DNA of 64,000 nt from Rummeliibacillus sp963792445 (lineage in GTDB: Bacteria; Bacillota; Bacilli; Bacillales_A; Planococcaceae). The notes beneath the pieces are model-generated. The model made no database searches, was not told the DNA's origin, and saw nothing but the letters and a program-made list of their open reading frames with translations. The translations under genes and the position numbers were made by a program. The stretch's first letter is position 1. Every line of letters starts with the position of its first letter. The DNA lies in NCBI GenBank assembly GCA_963792445.1, contig CAWBWO010000017.1, positions 124,001-188,000 on the forward strand, in the 5' to 3' direction. Shown in pieces: positions 18,544 through 28,080 of the stretch.

Positions 18544-19357
18544 TTAATTTGATGAATGAATGCGATGGATTATATCATTTGCTGTTTCTTCAACAGCTTT
18601 GTTTGTTACGTCAATAACTTGACACCCAATTCGATTAACTACATTTTTGAAATGAGTGATTTCTTCATCTATACGCTCAAGTTTTGCATAACTAGCACTA
18701 TCATCAAGTCCTAATGCAAGTAATCGTTCTTTACGGATACTATTAAGCTTTTCAGGAGATATAACTAGACCTATGCATTTTTTCGGATCCACTAAGAATA
18801 ATTCTTCTGGTGGCTCTACTTCGGGAACTAGCGGTACATTCGCCACTTTATATCGTTTATGTGCCAAAAATTGAGAAAGTGGGGTTTTAGAGGTACGAGA
18901 TACACCAATTAGTACGATATCTGCTTTGAGTAAACCTCTAGGGTCTCTTCCGTCATCGTATTTTACCGCAAACTCAATTGCTTCTATTTTTTTGAAATAA
19001 TCATCATCTAGTTTGCGAACTAATCCAGGCTCTTCCAAAGGTTCAACTTGTAGAGTTTCTCCAAGCATTTCCATTATTGGCCCCATTAAATCTACAGCTG
19101 GAATTTCCATTTTCTTGGCATATATCATGTAAAAAATCACGCATAATTTCTTTTACCAATGTGAATACAATAATTGCATTTTGCTCTTTTGCAAGATGAA
19201 CGATTTCAGTTAATTGTTCAACACTTTCAACATGTGGAAATCGTTGCAACTTTGTGTCCTGCATACCAGGTCTAAATTGACTGATTGCTGCTTTTGTTAC
19301 TAAATCACCTGTTTCGCCCACAGAATCTGAAATGATAAATACGGATAAATTATTCAT
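18544..19357 (-). CDS. ppsR: PEP synthase regulatory protein/kinase PpsR (YqfL), frameshifted
   Basis: A DUF299-family bifunctional kinase/pyrophosphorylase; B. subtilis YqfL is the homologue. The N-terminal part (MNNLSVFIISDSVGETGD) and the C-terminal part with the P-loop-like GVSRTSKTP are in different frames. One extra base near 19120-19123 (in GATATATGCC) explains it. Removing it gives 270 residues, the usual length, reading IAKKMEIPAVDLMGP across the join. The start has GAGGTGATG. ccpN lies 12 bases upstream, and the B. subtilis CcpN-YqfL pair works together in gluconeogenic control. Confidence 0.85.
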
Positions 19358-19369
19358 GAAAGCATCACC

Positions 19370-20008
19370 TCACAAATCATGATTTTCAGCAAGCGAAAGA
19401 AACGCTCGTGTAATATTTGTTTTTGTCAAACGACCAATGACCTCAAAGCCATCTGGATGTTCAATTACAACAGGTAATGCATCTATTTGTCTTTCAATCA
19501 GTTTATGTGCTGCTTGAATTAAACTATCTGATTTTAAACAAAATGCAATATTTGGCATCCTCGTCATTATAATATGTACGGGAATATGATTTAAATCCTG
19601 ACTACCTATACTTGTACGAAGTAAATCTTTTCTAGAAAGTACACCTGTCAAATAAGAATTGTGGTCTACAACAAATAATGTTCCCACATCTTCTAAAAAC
19701 ATTTGACAAATCGCATCATATACAGAAACATTCTCAGAAACGACAACAGGAATGGATTGAAAATCTTTCACTTTCATATTCGTCATGCTATCGATAACAG
19801 CTTGGTTTGTCTTTTTACCAGAGTAAAAATAACCAACCCGCGGTCTAGCATCCAAAAAACCCGCCATTGTTAAAATGGCTAAATCTGGTCTAAGTGTCGC
19901 TCTAGTCAGTGAAAGACGCTCAGCAATTTGTTCCCCAGTTATAGGGCCATTCCCCTTCACAATTTCTAAGATCTCTTCCTGACGTTTGTTGAGTTCTATT
20001 GGACTCAC
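19370..20008 (-). CDS. ccpN: CcpN, CBS-domain transcription repressor of gluconeogenic genes
   Basis: A 212-residue regulator: N-terminal winged helix (about 5-60, with ATLRPDLAILTMAGFLDARPRVGYFY typical of CcpN/YqzB) and two CBS domains (about 80-210) that sense nucleotides. In B. subtilis it represses gapB and pckA during glycolysis. The GTG start follows GAGG very closely. It lies next to ppsR and divergent from glyQS. Confidence 0.93.
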   Translation of the reverse strand: MSPIELNKRQEEILEIVKGNGPITGEQIAERLSLTRATLRPDLAILTMAGFLDARPRVGYFYSGKKTNQAVIDSMTNMKVKDFQSIPVVVSENVSVYDAICQMFLEDVGTLFVVDHNSYLTGVLSRKDLLRTSIGSQDLNHIPVHIIMTRMPNIAFCLKSDSLIQAAHKLIERQIDALPVVIEHPDGFEVIGRLTKTNITRAFLSLAENHDL

Positions 20009-20063
20009 CGCCTCAAAAGTGTTATACTCAATTCCTAATTATTATATACTATTTTTGAATTTA

Positions 20064-20092
20064 TTGCGAAGAAAAGTATTGCATGTTACAAT
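20064..20092 (+). promoter_or_regulatory. Sigma-A promoter of glyQS
   Basis: -35 TTGCGA (20064-20069) and -10 TACAAT (20087-20092) with a 17-base spacer. Transcription should begin near 20099, at the start of the T-box leader. Confidence 0.75.
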
Positions 20093-20098
20093 TGATTC

Positions 20099-20331
20099 CA
20101 ATATGAAAAAGCGATGAACGGATTAATAAGTATGATTTCATCTATTAATAGCGAGTAGAGATAGTGAAAGTCTACACGAAATCAGAAAAAGGCAGCCGGG
20201 AGCTAATTTTTTTAAAAGAGGATTACTTTGGTAATCAATCGGGGTGGAACCGCGGGTCATTAGCACTCGTCCCCGGGTACAAAATTTGTGCCCGGAGACG
20301 GGTGCTTTATCATTTTATGGAGGGATTCTTT
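20099..20331 (+). promoter_or_regulatory. Glycine T-box riboswitch leader of glyQS
   Basis: A 230-base leader with the T-box core ATCGGGGTGGAACCGCGGG at about 20237-20255, which pairs with the CCA end of uncharged tRNA. It is followed by a strong terminator stem (about 20260-20305, arms AGCACTCGTC...GACGGGTGCT, inner CCGGG/CCCGG) and TTTATCATTTT. Stem I contains GCGAGTAGAG and AGTGAAAG features. A GGC at 20191-20193 is my candidate glycine specifier codon. Uncharged tRNA-Gly should favour the antiterminator and switch glyQS on. Confidence 0.92.
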
Positions 20332-21715
20332 ATGGCAAAAACAATGGAGAGTATTGTAAGCTTAGCCAAACACCGTGGCTTTGTCTTCCCAGGTTCTGAA
20401 ATTTATGGAGGTTTAGCAAACACATGGGATTATGGTCCACTTGGAGTTGAACTAAAAAACAACGTAAAAAAAGCATGGTGGCAAAAATTCGTTCAAGAAT
20501 CACAATACAATGTGGGTCTTGACGCTGCTATTTTAATGAATCCAAAAACTTGGGTTGCATCTGGCCATGTAGGTAATTTCAATGACCCTATGATTGACTG
20601 TAAGAAATGTAAGGCTCGCCATCGCGCAGACAAATTAATCGAAGATGCTGCACTTGCAAAAGGTGAAGAAATTATTGTAGACGGTATGCCTTTTGATAAA
20701 ATGGCAGAAGTTTTAAAACAATATGATGTTCACTGTCCAAATTGTGGTGAACAAGATTTCACTGAAATTCGTCAGTTTAATCTTATGTTCAAAACATTCC
20801 AAGGTGTTACTGAAGATTCAACAAACGAAATTTTCTTACGCCCTGAAACAGCGCAAGGTATTTTCGTAAACTTCAAAAATGTTCAACGTTCTATGCGTAA
20901 ACGAACACCATTTGGTATTGCACAAATTGGGAAATCATTCCGTAACGAAATTACACCAGGTAATTTTACTTTCCGTACACGTGAATTTGAACAAATGGAA
21001 CTAGAATTCTTCTGTAAACCAGGTGCAGAACTTGAATGGCATGGATACTGGAAAGAATTCTGTAAAAACTGGTTATTAAACTTGAATATGAATGAAGATA
21101 CTATGCGTCTTCGCGATCATGAAGATGAAGAACTTTCTCACTATTCAAATGCTACAACGGATATCGAATTCAAATTCCCATTTGGTTGGGGAGAATTATG
21201 GGGTGTTGCGTCACGTACAGATTTCGACTTAAAACGACATGTGGAACACTCAGGTGAAGATTTCACTTATATTGACCCAGCAACCGACGAACGATACGTA
21301 CCTTATCTGCATCGAACCATCACTAGGTGCAGACCGCGTTACACTTGCATTCTTATGTGATGCATATGATGAAGAAGAATTAGAAGGTGGAGATACTCGT
21401 ACAGTACTTCACTTACACCCTGCTCTTGCACCATTTAAAGCAGCAGTACTTCCACTTTCAAAAAAATTAGGCGATAAAGCATCTGAAGTTTGGGCTGAGT
21501 TACGTAAATCATTCCCAGTAGATTATGATGAATCACAATCAATCGGTAAACGCTATCGCCGCCAAGACGAAATCGGTACACCATTCTGTATCACATACGA
21601 CTTTGATTCAGTAGAAGATGGTCAAGTAACAGTACGTCATCGCGATTCTATGGACCAAGAACGCATGCCGATTTCTGAAGTAAAAGCCTATATTGAAAAA
21701 TATCTTGCATTCTAA
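20332..21715 (+). CDS. glyQS: Glycyl-tRNA synthetase, single-chain class II, frameshifted
   Basis: The homodimeric (alpha2) type of class II GlyRS, charging tRNA-Gly. Motif 2 region FRNEITPGNFTFRTREFEQME and the late EPSLGADRVTLAFL are in different frames. One extra base at about 21307-21310 (TATCTGCATC) breaks the gene after VPY. Removing it gives 460 residues, the normal length. The ATG at 20332 has GGAGGGATT upstream; the frame remains open into the leader but that is riboswitch. An essential gene, so the break is very likely a sequence error. B. subtilis instead has two-subunit glyQ/glyS at this position. Confidence 0.92.
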
Positions 21716-21781
21716 ACTGTAAGGGCTGAATCGGATCTATAATTCCCCACTTTTTTCTAGACATTTTAAAACCAACAAATT

Positions 21782-21818
21782 AAAAGAGGTGTGACTTCAA
21801 CGTCACACCTCTTTTTTA
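21782..21818 (+). terminator. Terminator of glyQS
   Basis: A 14-bp perfect stem (21782-21795 with 21802-21815) with a 6-base loop and TTTTTT. Confidence 0.93.
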
Positions 21819-21855
21819 ATTAAAATTTTTCACAATTCAAATTTCCCTTTTTATA

Positions 21856-21884
21856 TCGACTATCTAATTGAGAAATGTTATCAT
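21856..21884 (+). promoter_or_regulatory. Probable promoter of feoAB
   Basis: -35 TCGACT (21856-21861) and -10 TATCAT (21879-21884) are 17 bases apart. The -10 falls inside the first Fur box, which fits repression, but both hexamers are imperfect. Confidence 0.5.
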
Positions 21885-21905
21885 ATTTATTGAGAAATAT
21901 TATCA
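21869..21905 (+). promoter_or_regulatory. Tandem Fur boxes upstream of feoA
   Basis: Two 7-1-7 sites, TGAGAAATGTTATCA (21869-21883) and TGAGAAATATTATCA (21891-21905), close to the Fur consensus TGATAATnATTATCA (three and two mismatches). They start 22 bases apart, two helical turns, as parts of a longer direct repeat. Iron-loaded Fur should shut off feoAB. Confidence 0.8.
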
Positions 21906-21948
21906 TATGTATCAAAAAGTTATATCCATGCCTGTTGGAGGAATTAAT

Positions 21949-22176
21949 ATGTCTCTTAATGAATTACAAATTGGCGATAAAGCAATCATTAGTAATTTAT
22001 CTAATTTAAATAATTATATAAAAAGAAGATTATTGGATTTAGGAATTTTAGAAGGTGAAGAAGTAATGCTAAAAAATCGTATGCCCTTTCATGGTCCTTA
22101 TATACTTGAGCATAACGGACAACTATTAGGAATCCGTTCTAAAGAAGCAGCATTAATTGAGATTGAATTATCATGA
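21949..22176 (+). CDS. feoA: Ferrous iron transport protein A (FeoA)
   Basis: A 75-residue SH3-like cytoplasmic FeoA protein, an accessory of the FeoB iron channel. The core YIKRRLLDLGILEGEEV matches the family. The ATG at 21949 has GGAGGAATTAAT; an in-frame upstream stretch overlapping the Fur boxes is not part of the protein. Its stop overlaps the feoB start by four bases, so the two are translationally coupled. Confidence 0.92.
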   Translation: MSLNELQIGDKAIISNLSNLNNYIKRRLLDLGILEGEEVMLKNRMPFHGPYILEHNGQLLGIRSKEAALIEIELS

Positions 22177-24187
22177 ACGATATTGCCTTAGTCGGAAATC
22201 CAAATACAGGAAAAACCTCATTATTTAATTATCTAACTGGTTCTTATGAATTTGTTGGTAACTGGAGTGGGGTTACGGTTGAAAAAAAAGTTGGCACACT
22301 CAAAAACAAAACAGGTCATCTCATTGATCTCCCTGGTATTTATACATTAAGTCCATTATCAAAAGATGAGAGTGTTGTTTCAAATTATTTCATCTCAGAA
22401 TCTTTTAATGGCATTGTAAATATTGTCGATGCATCTCAATTAGAAAGAAACTTAATCCTGACAATTCAGCTTTTAGAGTATGGAAAACCGATTATCATCG
22501 GTTTGAATATGTCTGATGTTGCTAAGCTAAGAGGTATTTCTTTAGATGAAGAAAAACTATCCATTGCACTGAATACACCTGTTGTTTCAATCGTTGCACG
22601 ATCTGGCAAGGGATGTAATTTGCTAATGGATCAACTTTCTACTATTGAAAAGAAAAATCATCCCCCTCTTCAACTGAATTATGGGGAAATTGTGGAGAGT
22701 GGCATTGACAAATTATTAACACTTTTAGCTAAGCATGATGATTTACAGATACCACAAAGATTTCTTGCTTTGCAATTTTTTGAAGGAAATAAAACGGTTC
22801 GAAATTATTTAAATACTTTAGTTGAAAACGAAGAATTAGATAAGCTATTTGACGAAGTAGAAAGTAAATTAAAGATTTCTTCAAAAGTACGAAGCCTATC
22901 GCAATGGATTTATAATGTGAGAAAAGATTATATCTCTTCTATTTTGGCTCAATCAGTAGAAAAAGAAAATTCGGATAAAATCCCATTAACAAATCGCATT
23001 GATGCCATTGTGACAAATAAATATTTAGGAGTTCCTATTTTCCTTTTATGTATGTTGTTCATGTTTAAGCTGACATTTGATTGGTTAGGGACGCCACTTT
23101 CAGATTTACTGGATTCATTTATTTCCGGTACATTAACTGATTGGCTTGCCGCAATACTTAAAAGTTTAGGCACTTCTAATTTCATCCAATCATTAATATT
23201 GGACGGTATTGTCGCTGGTGTCGGCGGGGTCCTTGTATTTGTACCGCAAATCTTTATATTATTTTTCTTTATATCTTTTCTTGAAGATTCTGGTTATATG
23301 TCACGAGCAGCTTTTGTTATGGATAAGCTTATGGAGACTGTTGGATTAAATGGTAAAGCGTTTATTCCGATGATTATCGGTTTTGGTTGTAACGTACCTG
23401 GTGTTATGGCAGCGAGAACCATTGAACAACCAAAAGAACGTTTATTAACCATTCTTTTAACACCATTAATGTCCTGTTCAGCTAGATTACCCGTTTACGC
23501 ATTATTTGTTGGTGCATTTTTTGCAAGATATCAAACGTTAATCGTCTTTTTCTTATATGTATTTGGGATTGCTCTAGCACTTCTAATGGCTAAAATATTT
23601 TCAAAAATTCTATTAAAAAATGAAACTTCTATTTTTGTAGTGGAACTACCTCCATATCGTATTCCACAAGTCAAAAACATTACTACGAAGCACTTGGGAT
23701 AAAGGAAAAGGATTCGTTCGTAAAGCTGGTACTTTTATTTTTGGAGGTTCCGTTGTCATCTGGTTACTTTCCTATGCTGGTCCTGGTGGAATCAATGTGA
23801 AGATGGATGATAGTTTTCTTGCTATGATTGGCGGAATATTTGCTCCCATCCTTGCGCCACTTGGTTTTGGAACTTGGCAAGCTGGTGCAGCATTATTAAC
23901 TGGATTTTTGGCAAAAGAAGTTGTTGTTTCTAGTATGAATATTATTTACCATGCACCGAATATGGATAGTCTACAAGGATTATTAATAACAGCTTATACA
24001 CCACTATCTGCATTTGCTTTTATTGTATTTATCCTGTTGTATATTCCCTGCTTGGCTACTGGTAGGTACGATCAAAAAAGAAACAGGTTCAACTAAATGG
24101 ACTTATTTCTCCGTCGTTTATGCGTTGGTTTTAGCGTATATAATTACATTGATTATTTATCAAGGTGGAAAATTATTAGGATTTTAA
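22173..24187 (+). CDS. feoB: Ferrous iron transporter FeoB, two frameshifts
   Basis: FeoB imports Fe2+ using an N-terminal G-protein domain. P-loop GNPNTGKTS (8-16), the TVEKKVG switch I, DLPGIYTL and NMSD follow, then a helical GDI-like region and two Gate motifs (about 290 onward). The frame breaks twice: an extra A in the A-run at 23673-23677 (after PQVK) and an extra G at 24061-24062 (after CLAT). Fixing both gives 670 residues ending YQGGKLLGF, normal for FeoB. Between the breaks the sequence is well conserved, so errors are likelier than decay. Confidence 0.9.
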
Positions 24188-24205
24188 TGAAAGGAAGATG
24201 TTCTA

Positions 24206-24391
24206 ATGTTAGCAAGTATTTTAATTGGCATCGTGATATTTGGTTATGCTGGATGGACCATTTTCCGTCATGTACAAAAAAGTAAAGAGGGTAAATGTGG
24301 TTCTTGTGAATTGAAAAGTAATTGTGCATGTAGCTGTGATCTGACAAGTATCCCTCCAAAAGCGAAACAAAATTTGAAGTTACATTCATAA
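24206..24391 (+). CDS. FeoB-associated cysteine-rich membrane protein
   Basis: A 61-residue protein with one N-terminal membrane helix (about 2-20) and a short tail with KCGSCELKSNCACSC, five cysteines. It belongs to the FeoB-associated Cys-rich type often found after feoB in Firmicutes, perhaps handling iron or redox. GAAAGGAAGATGTTCTA precedes the ATG, 18 bases after feoB, so it is the third gene of the operon. Confidence 0.85.
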   Translation: MLASILIGIVIFGYAGWTIFRHVQKSKEGKCGSCELKSNCACSCDLTSIPPKAKQNLKLHS

Positions 24392-24421
24392 GTAAATTGT
24401 TATTAAACATTCGATTATATT

Positions 24422-24463
24422 AAATCCTCCTTTCATATTCCAATGAGAGGGGGATTTTTATAT
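24422..24463 (+). terminator. Terminator of the feo operon
   Basis: A 15-bp stem with G-T wobbles (24422-24436 with 24443-24457) and TTTTTATATTT. Confidence 0.8.
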
Positions 24464-24537
24464 TTAGACAAAATAATGTGTGGTACTTAGTAAAATCTAC
24501 AAAAGCAAACTTTGATTCTACTATAATCCTTATTCAT

Positions 24538-25380
24538 TTAGGCATACTCATAAAATCCTTTACCACTTTTTCTTCCTAAATGGCCTGCACGTACATGTTT
24601 GCGGAGTAATGGAGGAACTCGATATTTGGAATCTTCCGTTTCCTCATATAATGTTTCTGCAACAAATAATAACGTATCTAGGCCAATCATATCCGCCAGT
24701 GCAAGAGGTCCGATTATATGACTTGCACCAAGCTTCATTCCTTTGTCTATATCTTCTGCTGAAACTACGCCTTCACTAAGTAAAAATATCGCTTCATTAA
24801 TCATTGGTACAAGTATTCGGTTTACTACAAATAATGGCGTATCCAAAATAGAAATGCTTTGTTTACCAATAGATTCTACTAATCCAATTGCAAATTCATA
24901 GGTGGTTTCTGCAGTATCAGATCCTCGAATGACTTCTACCAATTCCATCACAGGTACCGGATTGAAGAAATGCATTCCTATTACTTTGTCTGCTCTTTTT
25001 GTAGCTGCTCCTAATTCAGTAATACTTAATCCAGAAGTATTAGAAGCAATGATTGTATTTTCATCACAGATTTCGTCTAACTCTGCAAATACTCTCTTTT
25101 TTATTTCAATATTTTCAGGAACCGCTTCAATCACTAAATCTTGTCCTCGCATCTCAGTAATTTCAGTAGTAAACGTGATTTTCTCAATTACCTCATTTAT
25201 TTCATTGACATCTCGCCCTTGCTTTTTAAACACTCTTAATAGATTGGTATCAATTGTTATCTTTGCTTTCTCTAAAGCATCTAGATTTTTATCACATAAA
25301 ACAACTTCGTATCCAGCAGTTGCCATAACTTGTGCGATTCCATTTCCCATCGTTCCTGATCCTAACACACCAATTTTCAT
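24538..25380 (-). CDS. 3-hydroxybutyryl-CoA dehydrogenase
   Basis: A 280-residue NAD-dependent 3-hydroxyacyl-CoA dehydrogenase (Hbd/MmgB type) that oxidises 3-hydroxyacyl-CoA in beta-oxidation. The Rossmann motif GVLGSGTMGNGIAQ is at the start, and IGMHFFNPVPVMELVEV carries the catalytic His. The C-terminal half is the helical dimerisation domain. The second ATG is better spaced from GGGGTG. Last gene of the acyl-CoA operon. No thiolase lies nearby, so the pathway must be completed elsewhere. Confidence 0.92.
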   Translation of the reverse strand: MKIGVLGSGTMGNGIAQVMATAGYEVVLCDKNLDALEKAKITIDTNLLRVFKKQGRDVNEINEVIEKITFTTEITEMRGQDLVIEAVPENIEIKKRVFAELDEICDENTIIASNTSGLSITELGAATKRADKVIGMHFFNPVPVMELVEVIRGSDTAETTYEFAIGLVESIGKQSISILDTPLFVVNRILVPMINEAIFLLSEGVVSAEDIDKGMKLGASHIIGPLALADMIGLDTLLFVAETLYEETEDSKYRVPPLLRKHVRAGHLGRKSGKGFYEYA

Positions 25381-25409
25381 CTTCATAACACCCCATATTA
25401 TTTAGATTA

Positions 25410-26465
25410 TTATAAAAGCTGATTCGCTCGAGCTCGATTAGCCATTTCTATTAAATTTGTTACAGCCTTATTTAAGGTACCAAATCGTTCATCTTTTACA
25501 GCACCAATTTTCCAGCGATAATGAATTTGTTGTAAAATAACTGCTAATTTAAACAGTCCAAAAGTGAAATAATAATTGATGTCTGAAACATCTCGATGGC
25601 TTAGGTTAGCATACTCTTCTATAAATTCACGTCGACTGTAAAATCCATCCTGATCCGTAATCATATTAATACCCAAATCCGGGTCATCCTTCTGTCCCCA
25701 GTAAACAAGAGTAGATCCTAAATCGCTTAATGGATCTCCGATTGTAGAAAGTTCCCAATCTAGCACACCAACAATTTTGGATGAATCTCTAGTATCAAAT
25801 ACCATATTATTTAATTTAAAGTCATTATGAACAATTGTTGTCTCCGGATTATTTGGTATATCAGCAGTCAACCATTTTTGAAGCTCCTCTAAATATGGGA
25901 CGTCATCTGTCTTTGATAACTGATATCGCTTAATCCAACTATGAACCTGTCTGTCTAAATATCCAGCTGGTTTACCCATATTTTCTAATTTTGCTTCTTT
26001 ATAATCAATAGATTGAAGCTGCACCAGTGTTTCTATCACACTTTGAGAAATAAGTGGCCCTGTTAATTGTGAATTTTCATATTGCTTTGGTAGTTGACCA
26101 TCAATCACGATTCCTTGCTTTTTCTCCATAACATAGAAATGCTTATCCATAATTGTTGGATCTTCACAAAAAATATATGGTTTTGGAGCAAGAGGAAATA
26201 CAGGATTAATTTTTTCCAATAATCTATATTCTCTTGCCATATCATGCGCTTTTGGAGGAACACTACCATAAGGTGGACGTCGTAGGACACCTTCCCACTC
26301 ATTAATTCGAAGTAAGTAGGTTAAATTAGAATAGCCTTCAGAAAACTTTTGAATCTCCAATTTTCCTTCTGGAAGCCCAGTTACAGTATTTCTCAGATAT
26401 TGCTCTAGTGTTTCCCAATCAATTGCATCCTGTAATGGATTCATTTTTCGATTTGTGAAACTCAT
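25410..26465 (-). CDS. APH-fold phosphotransferase of the acyl-CoA dehydrogenase cluster
   Basis: A 351-residue protein with the aminoglycoside-phosphotransferase/choline-kinase fold. The catalytic loop IVHNDFKLNNMVFD and metal-binding VLDWELSTIGDPLSDLG are intact. It matches the group found fused to or beside ACAD10/11-type dehydrogenases, which act on 4-hydroxyacyl-CoAs by phosphorylation. Here it sits with an ACAD in the same operon, so that role fits. Antibiotic resistance is unlikely. Confidence 0.85.
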   Translation of the reverse strand: MSFTNRKMNPLQDAIDWETLEQYLRNTVTGLPEGKLEIQKFSEGYSNLTYLLRINEWEGVLRRPPYGSVPPKAHDMAREYRLLEKINPVFPLAPKPYIFCEDPTIMDKHFYVMEKKQGIVIDGQLPKQYENSQLTGPLISQSVIETLVQLQSIDYKEAKLENMGKPAGYLDRQVHSWIKRYQLSKTDDVPYLEELQKWLTADIPNNPETTIVHNDFKLNNMVFDTRDSSKIVGVLDWELSTIGDPLSDLGSTLVYWGQKDDPDLGINMITDQDGFYSRREFIEEYANLSHRDVSDINYYFTFGLFKLAVILQQIHYRWKIGAVKDERFGTLNKAVTNLIEMANRARANQLL

Positions 26466-26510
26466 ATTCGATTCTCCTTTCTACAAATTTGATACTGGCT
26501 AAGTTTCTGA

Positions 26511-27239
26511 TTAAGTATTCGTTTCTTGTATGATTTTTTCGCCATCGTAAACTGGTACTACATTGATACTTTCAAAGTGATTTAATACATACGTTAAAGA
26601 TTCCTCAAAACTTAATGAACGAAGTAGAAATGCAGTTTCACAGTCATATAATTTTTTGAAGTTTTCAGCTTTTGACCGTTGATACGTTTCTCTTGCCAGT
26701 TTTGAAGAATCAGAAAGTACATAGTCTCCTTTACTCATCAAATAGTCTATAATCTGCCCTGCGCCTACGAAGTCTTCAAGTGAAAATCGATTATCGTTTC
26801 CTGAGCAAATCAGAAGTATCGACGAATCATCTGTTTGAGCATGAAGTTTTTCAGCAATCGCATGACCATTTACAAGGGAAGATATATATAATCTCTTTGC
26901 GTTCTTGGCTTTTTGAATCGCTTTTGTTCCGTTAGTTGAACAAATAATTGCCGCTTGTTGATTTTGACAAGGAACGATGCGTGATGGATCTGGGTATTCA
27001 AAGCCTTGAATAGATTTACCCTTTGTTTCTCCTAGAAGGAGATAAGGACCTTTTTGAATGGCTGCAACAGCTAATGCACTATCCTGATCCATTACTGCAT
27101 AAATCGGATGATAGTTTTTATTTAATAAAAAAGCGATTGTAGAAGTTGCAAGAAAAACGTCAATGACAACTGCAATGCAATCATTTAATTGATTTTCATT
27201 CACTGATTCCTTTTGAGTAATGACATGAATTTTCCTCAT
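26511..27239 (-). CDS. 2-phosphosulfolactate phosphatase family (ComB/YitC)
   Basis: A 242-residue ComB-family protein. Family members remove phosphate from 2-phospho-3-sulfolactate with Mg2+; in spore formers (YitC) this makes 3-sulfolactate for the spore core. VIDVFLATSTIAFLL, GETKGKSIQGFEYPDPSR and ICSTNGTKAIQ are family hallmarks. No sulfolactate partner (ComA/YitD) is nearby and it lies within a fatty-acid operon, which is unusual. The ATG at 27239 has GAAGGAAC upstream. Confidence 0.82.
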   Translation of the reverse strand: MRKIHVITQKESVNENQLNDCIAVVIDVFLATSTIAFLLNKNYHPIYAVMDQDSALAVAAIQKGPYLLLGETKGKSIQGFEYPDPSRIVPCQNQQAAIICSTNGTKAIQKAKNAKRLYISSLVNGHAIAEKLHAQTDDSSILLICSGNDNRFSLEDFVGAGQIIDYLMSKGDYVLSDSSKLARETYQRSKAENFKKLYDCETAFLLRSLSFEESLTYVLNHFESINVVPVYDGEKIIQETNT

Positions 27240-27281
27240 TTTATCGGTTCCTTCAATTAAATTTTTATACAGCATGCCTTC

Positions 27282-28061
27282 TTATCTTCCTCTAAAATTT
27301 GGTTCTCTTTTTTCAAAGAATGAAGCGATGCCTTCTTTGTGATCTTCAGTTTGCAATAACATCGCTTGGATTATGTTTTCTTGTTTAAATGCGGTTTCCT
27401 TATGAAGTTCGTTAACATGATTGACTAAATATTTTACATACTTATTACTAACTCCTGGCCCTTTAACGATAAATTCAGCGAACTGAATCGCTCCTTCTAC
27501 TACCGATTGATTTGTAACAATCCGGTTAATAATTCCATGTGCAAGTGCTTCTTCTGCTGTCATTACTTTGCCAGAGGAAATCCATTCTTTCGCAATCGGA
27601 GGTGATACACGCTCTGATAATAATTTGATTAAACCTAAATCAGGTATGAGTCCAATATTCGTAAAACTTAATGCAAATTTAGCATCACAATCTGCAATGA
27701 TAAAATCTGCAGCAAGCGCTAAACTAAAACCGGCACCTGCAGCATATCCATGAACCGCTGCGATAATATATTTATCCAAATTCATCATTTTTTGTGAAAG
27801 TCCTGACACATAGTCAATCCAATTAACTGCATCATACGGGCTTTCCATTTTACTTATTGATTCTATATCTCCCCCAGCACTAAATGATTTACCCTCGCCA
27901 GATAAGATTATTACTTTAACCTGTTCATTCTTTGATAATTCATCTAAAGCTAAACTGATTCCACCAACTAACGGTTTTGAAAGTGCATTTAGTTTTTCTG
28001 GGCGATTCATTGTAATTAGGCCAATGCTATCCTTAATCGTTACCTCTACTAAGCTTGTCAT
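27282..28061 (-). CDS. Enoyl-CoA hydratase/isomerase family protein
   Basis: A 259-residue crotonase-fold protein. The oxyanion-hole segments GEGKSFSAGGDIESI and AAVHGYAAGAGFSLALAADFIIA are clear. Where classic hydratases have a catalytic Glu (Glu164 type), this protein reads NIGLIPDLGLIKLLSERV with Asp, so hydration versus isomerisation is open. It probably handles enoyl-CoA between the dehydrogenase and hydroxyacyl-CoA dehydrogenase of the same operon. Confidence 0.87.
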   Translation of the reverse strand: MTSLVEVTIKDSIGLITMNRPEKLNALSKPLVGGISLALDELSKNEQVKVIILSGEGKSFSAGGDIESISKMESPYDAVNWIDYVSGLSQKMMNLDKYIIAAVHGYAAGAGFSLALAADFIIADCDAKFALSFTNIGLIPDLGLIKLLSERVSPPIAKEWISSGKVMTAEEALAHGIINRIVTNQSVVEGAIQFAEFIVKGPGVSNKYVKYLVNHVNELHKETAFKQENIIQAMLLQTEDHKEGIASFFEKREPNFRGR

Positions 28062-28080
28062 TTTATGCCCCCATCCAAAT

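Noticed and set aside
20164..20331. In-frame extension of glyQS into the leader
   Set aside because: It is T-box RNA; the ATG at 20332 has the ribosome site and matches family starts.
23797..24285. Separate small ORFs after feoB
   Set aside because: They are the FeoB C-terminus split by two single-base insertions.
25410..26465. Aminoglycoside resistance gene
   Set aside because: Fold only; placement and motifs fit the acyl-CoA-dehydrogenase-linked kinase group.
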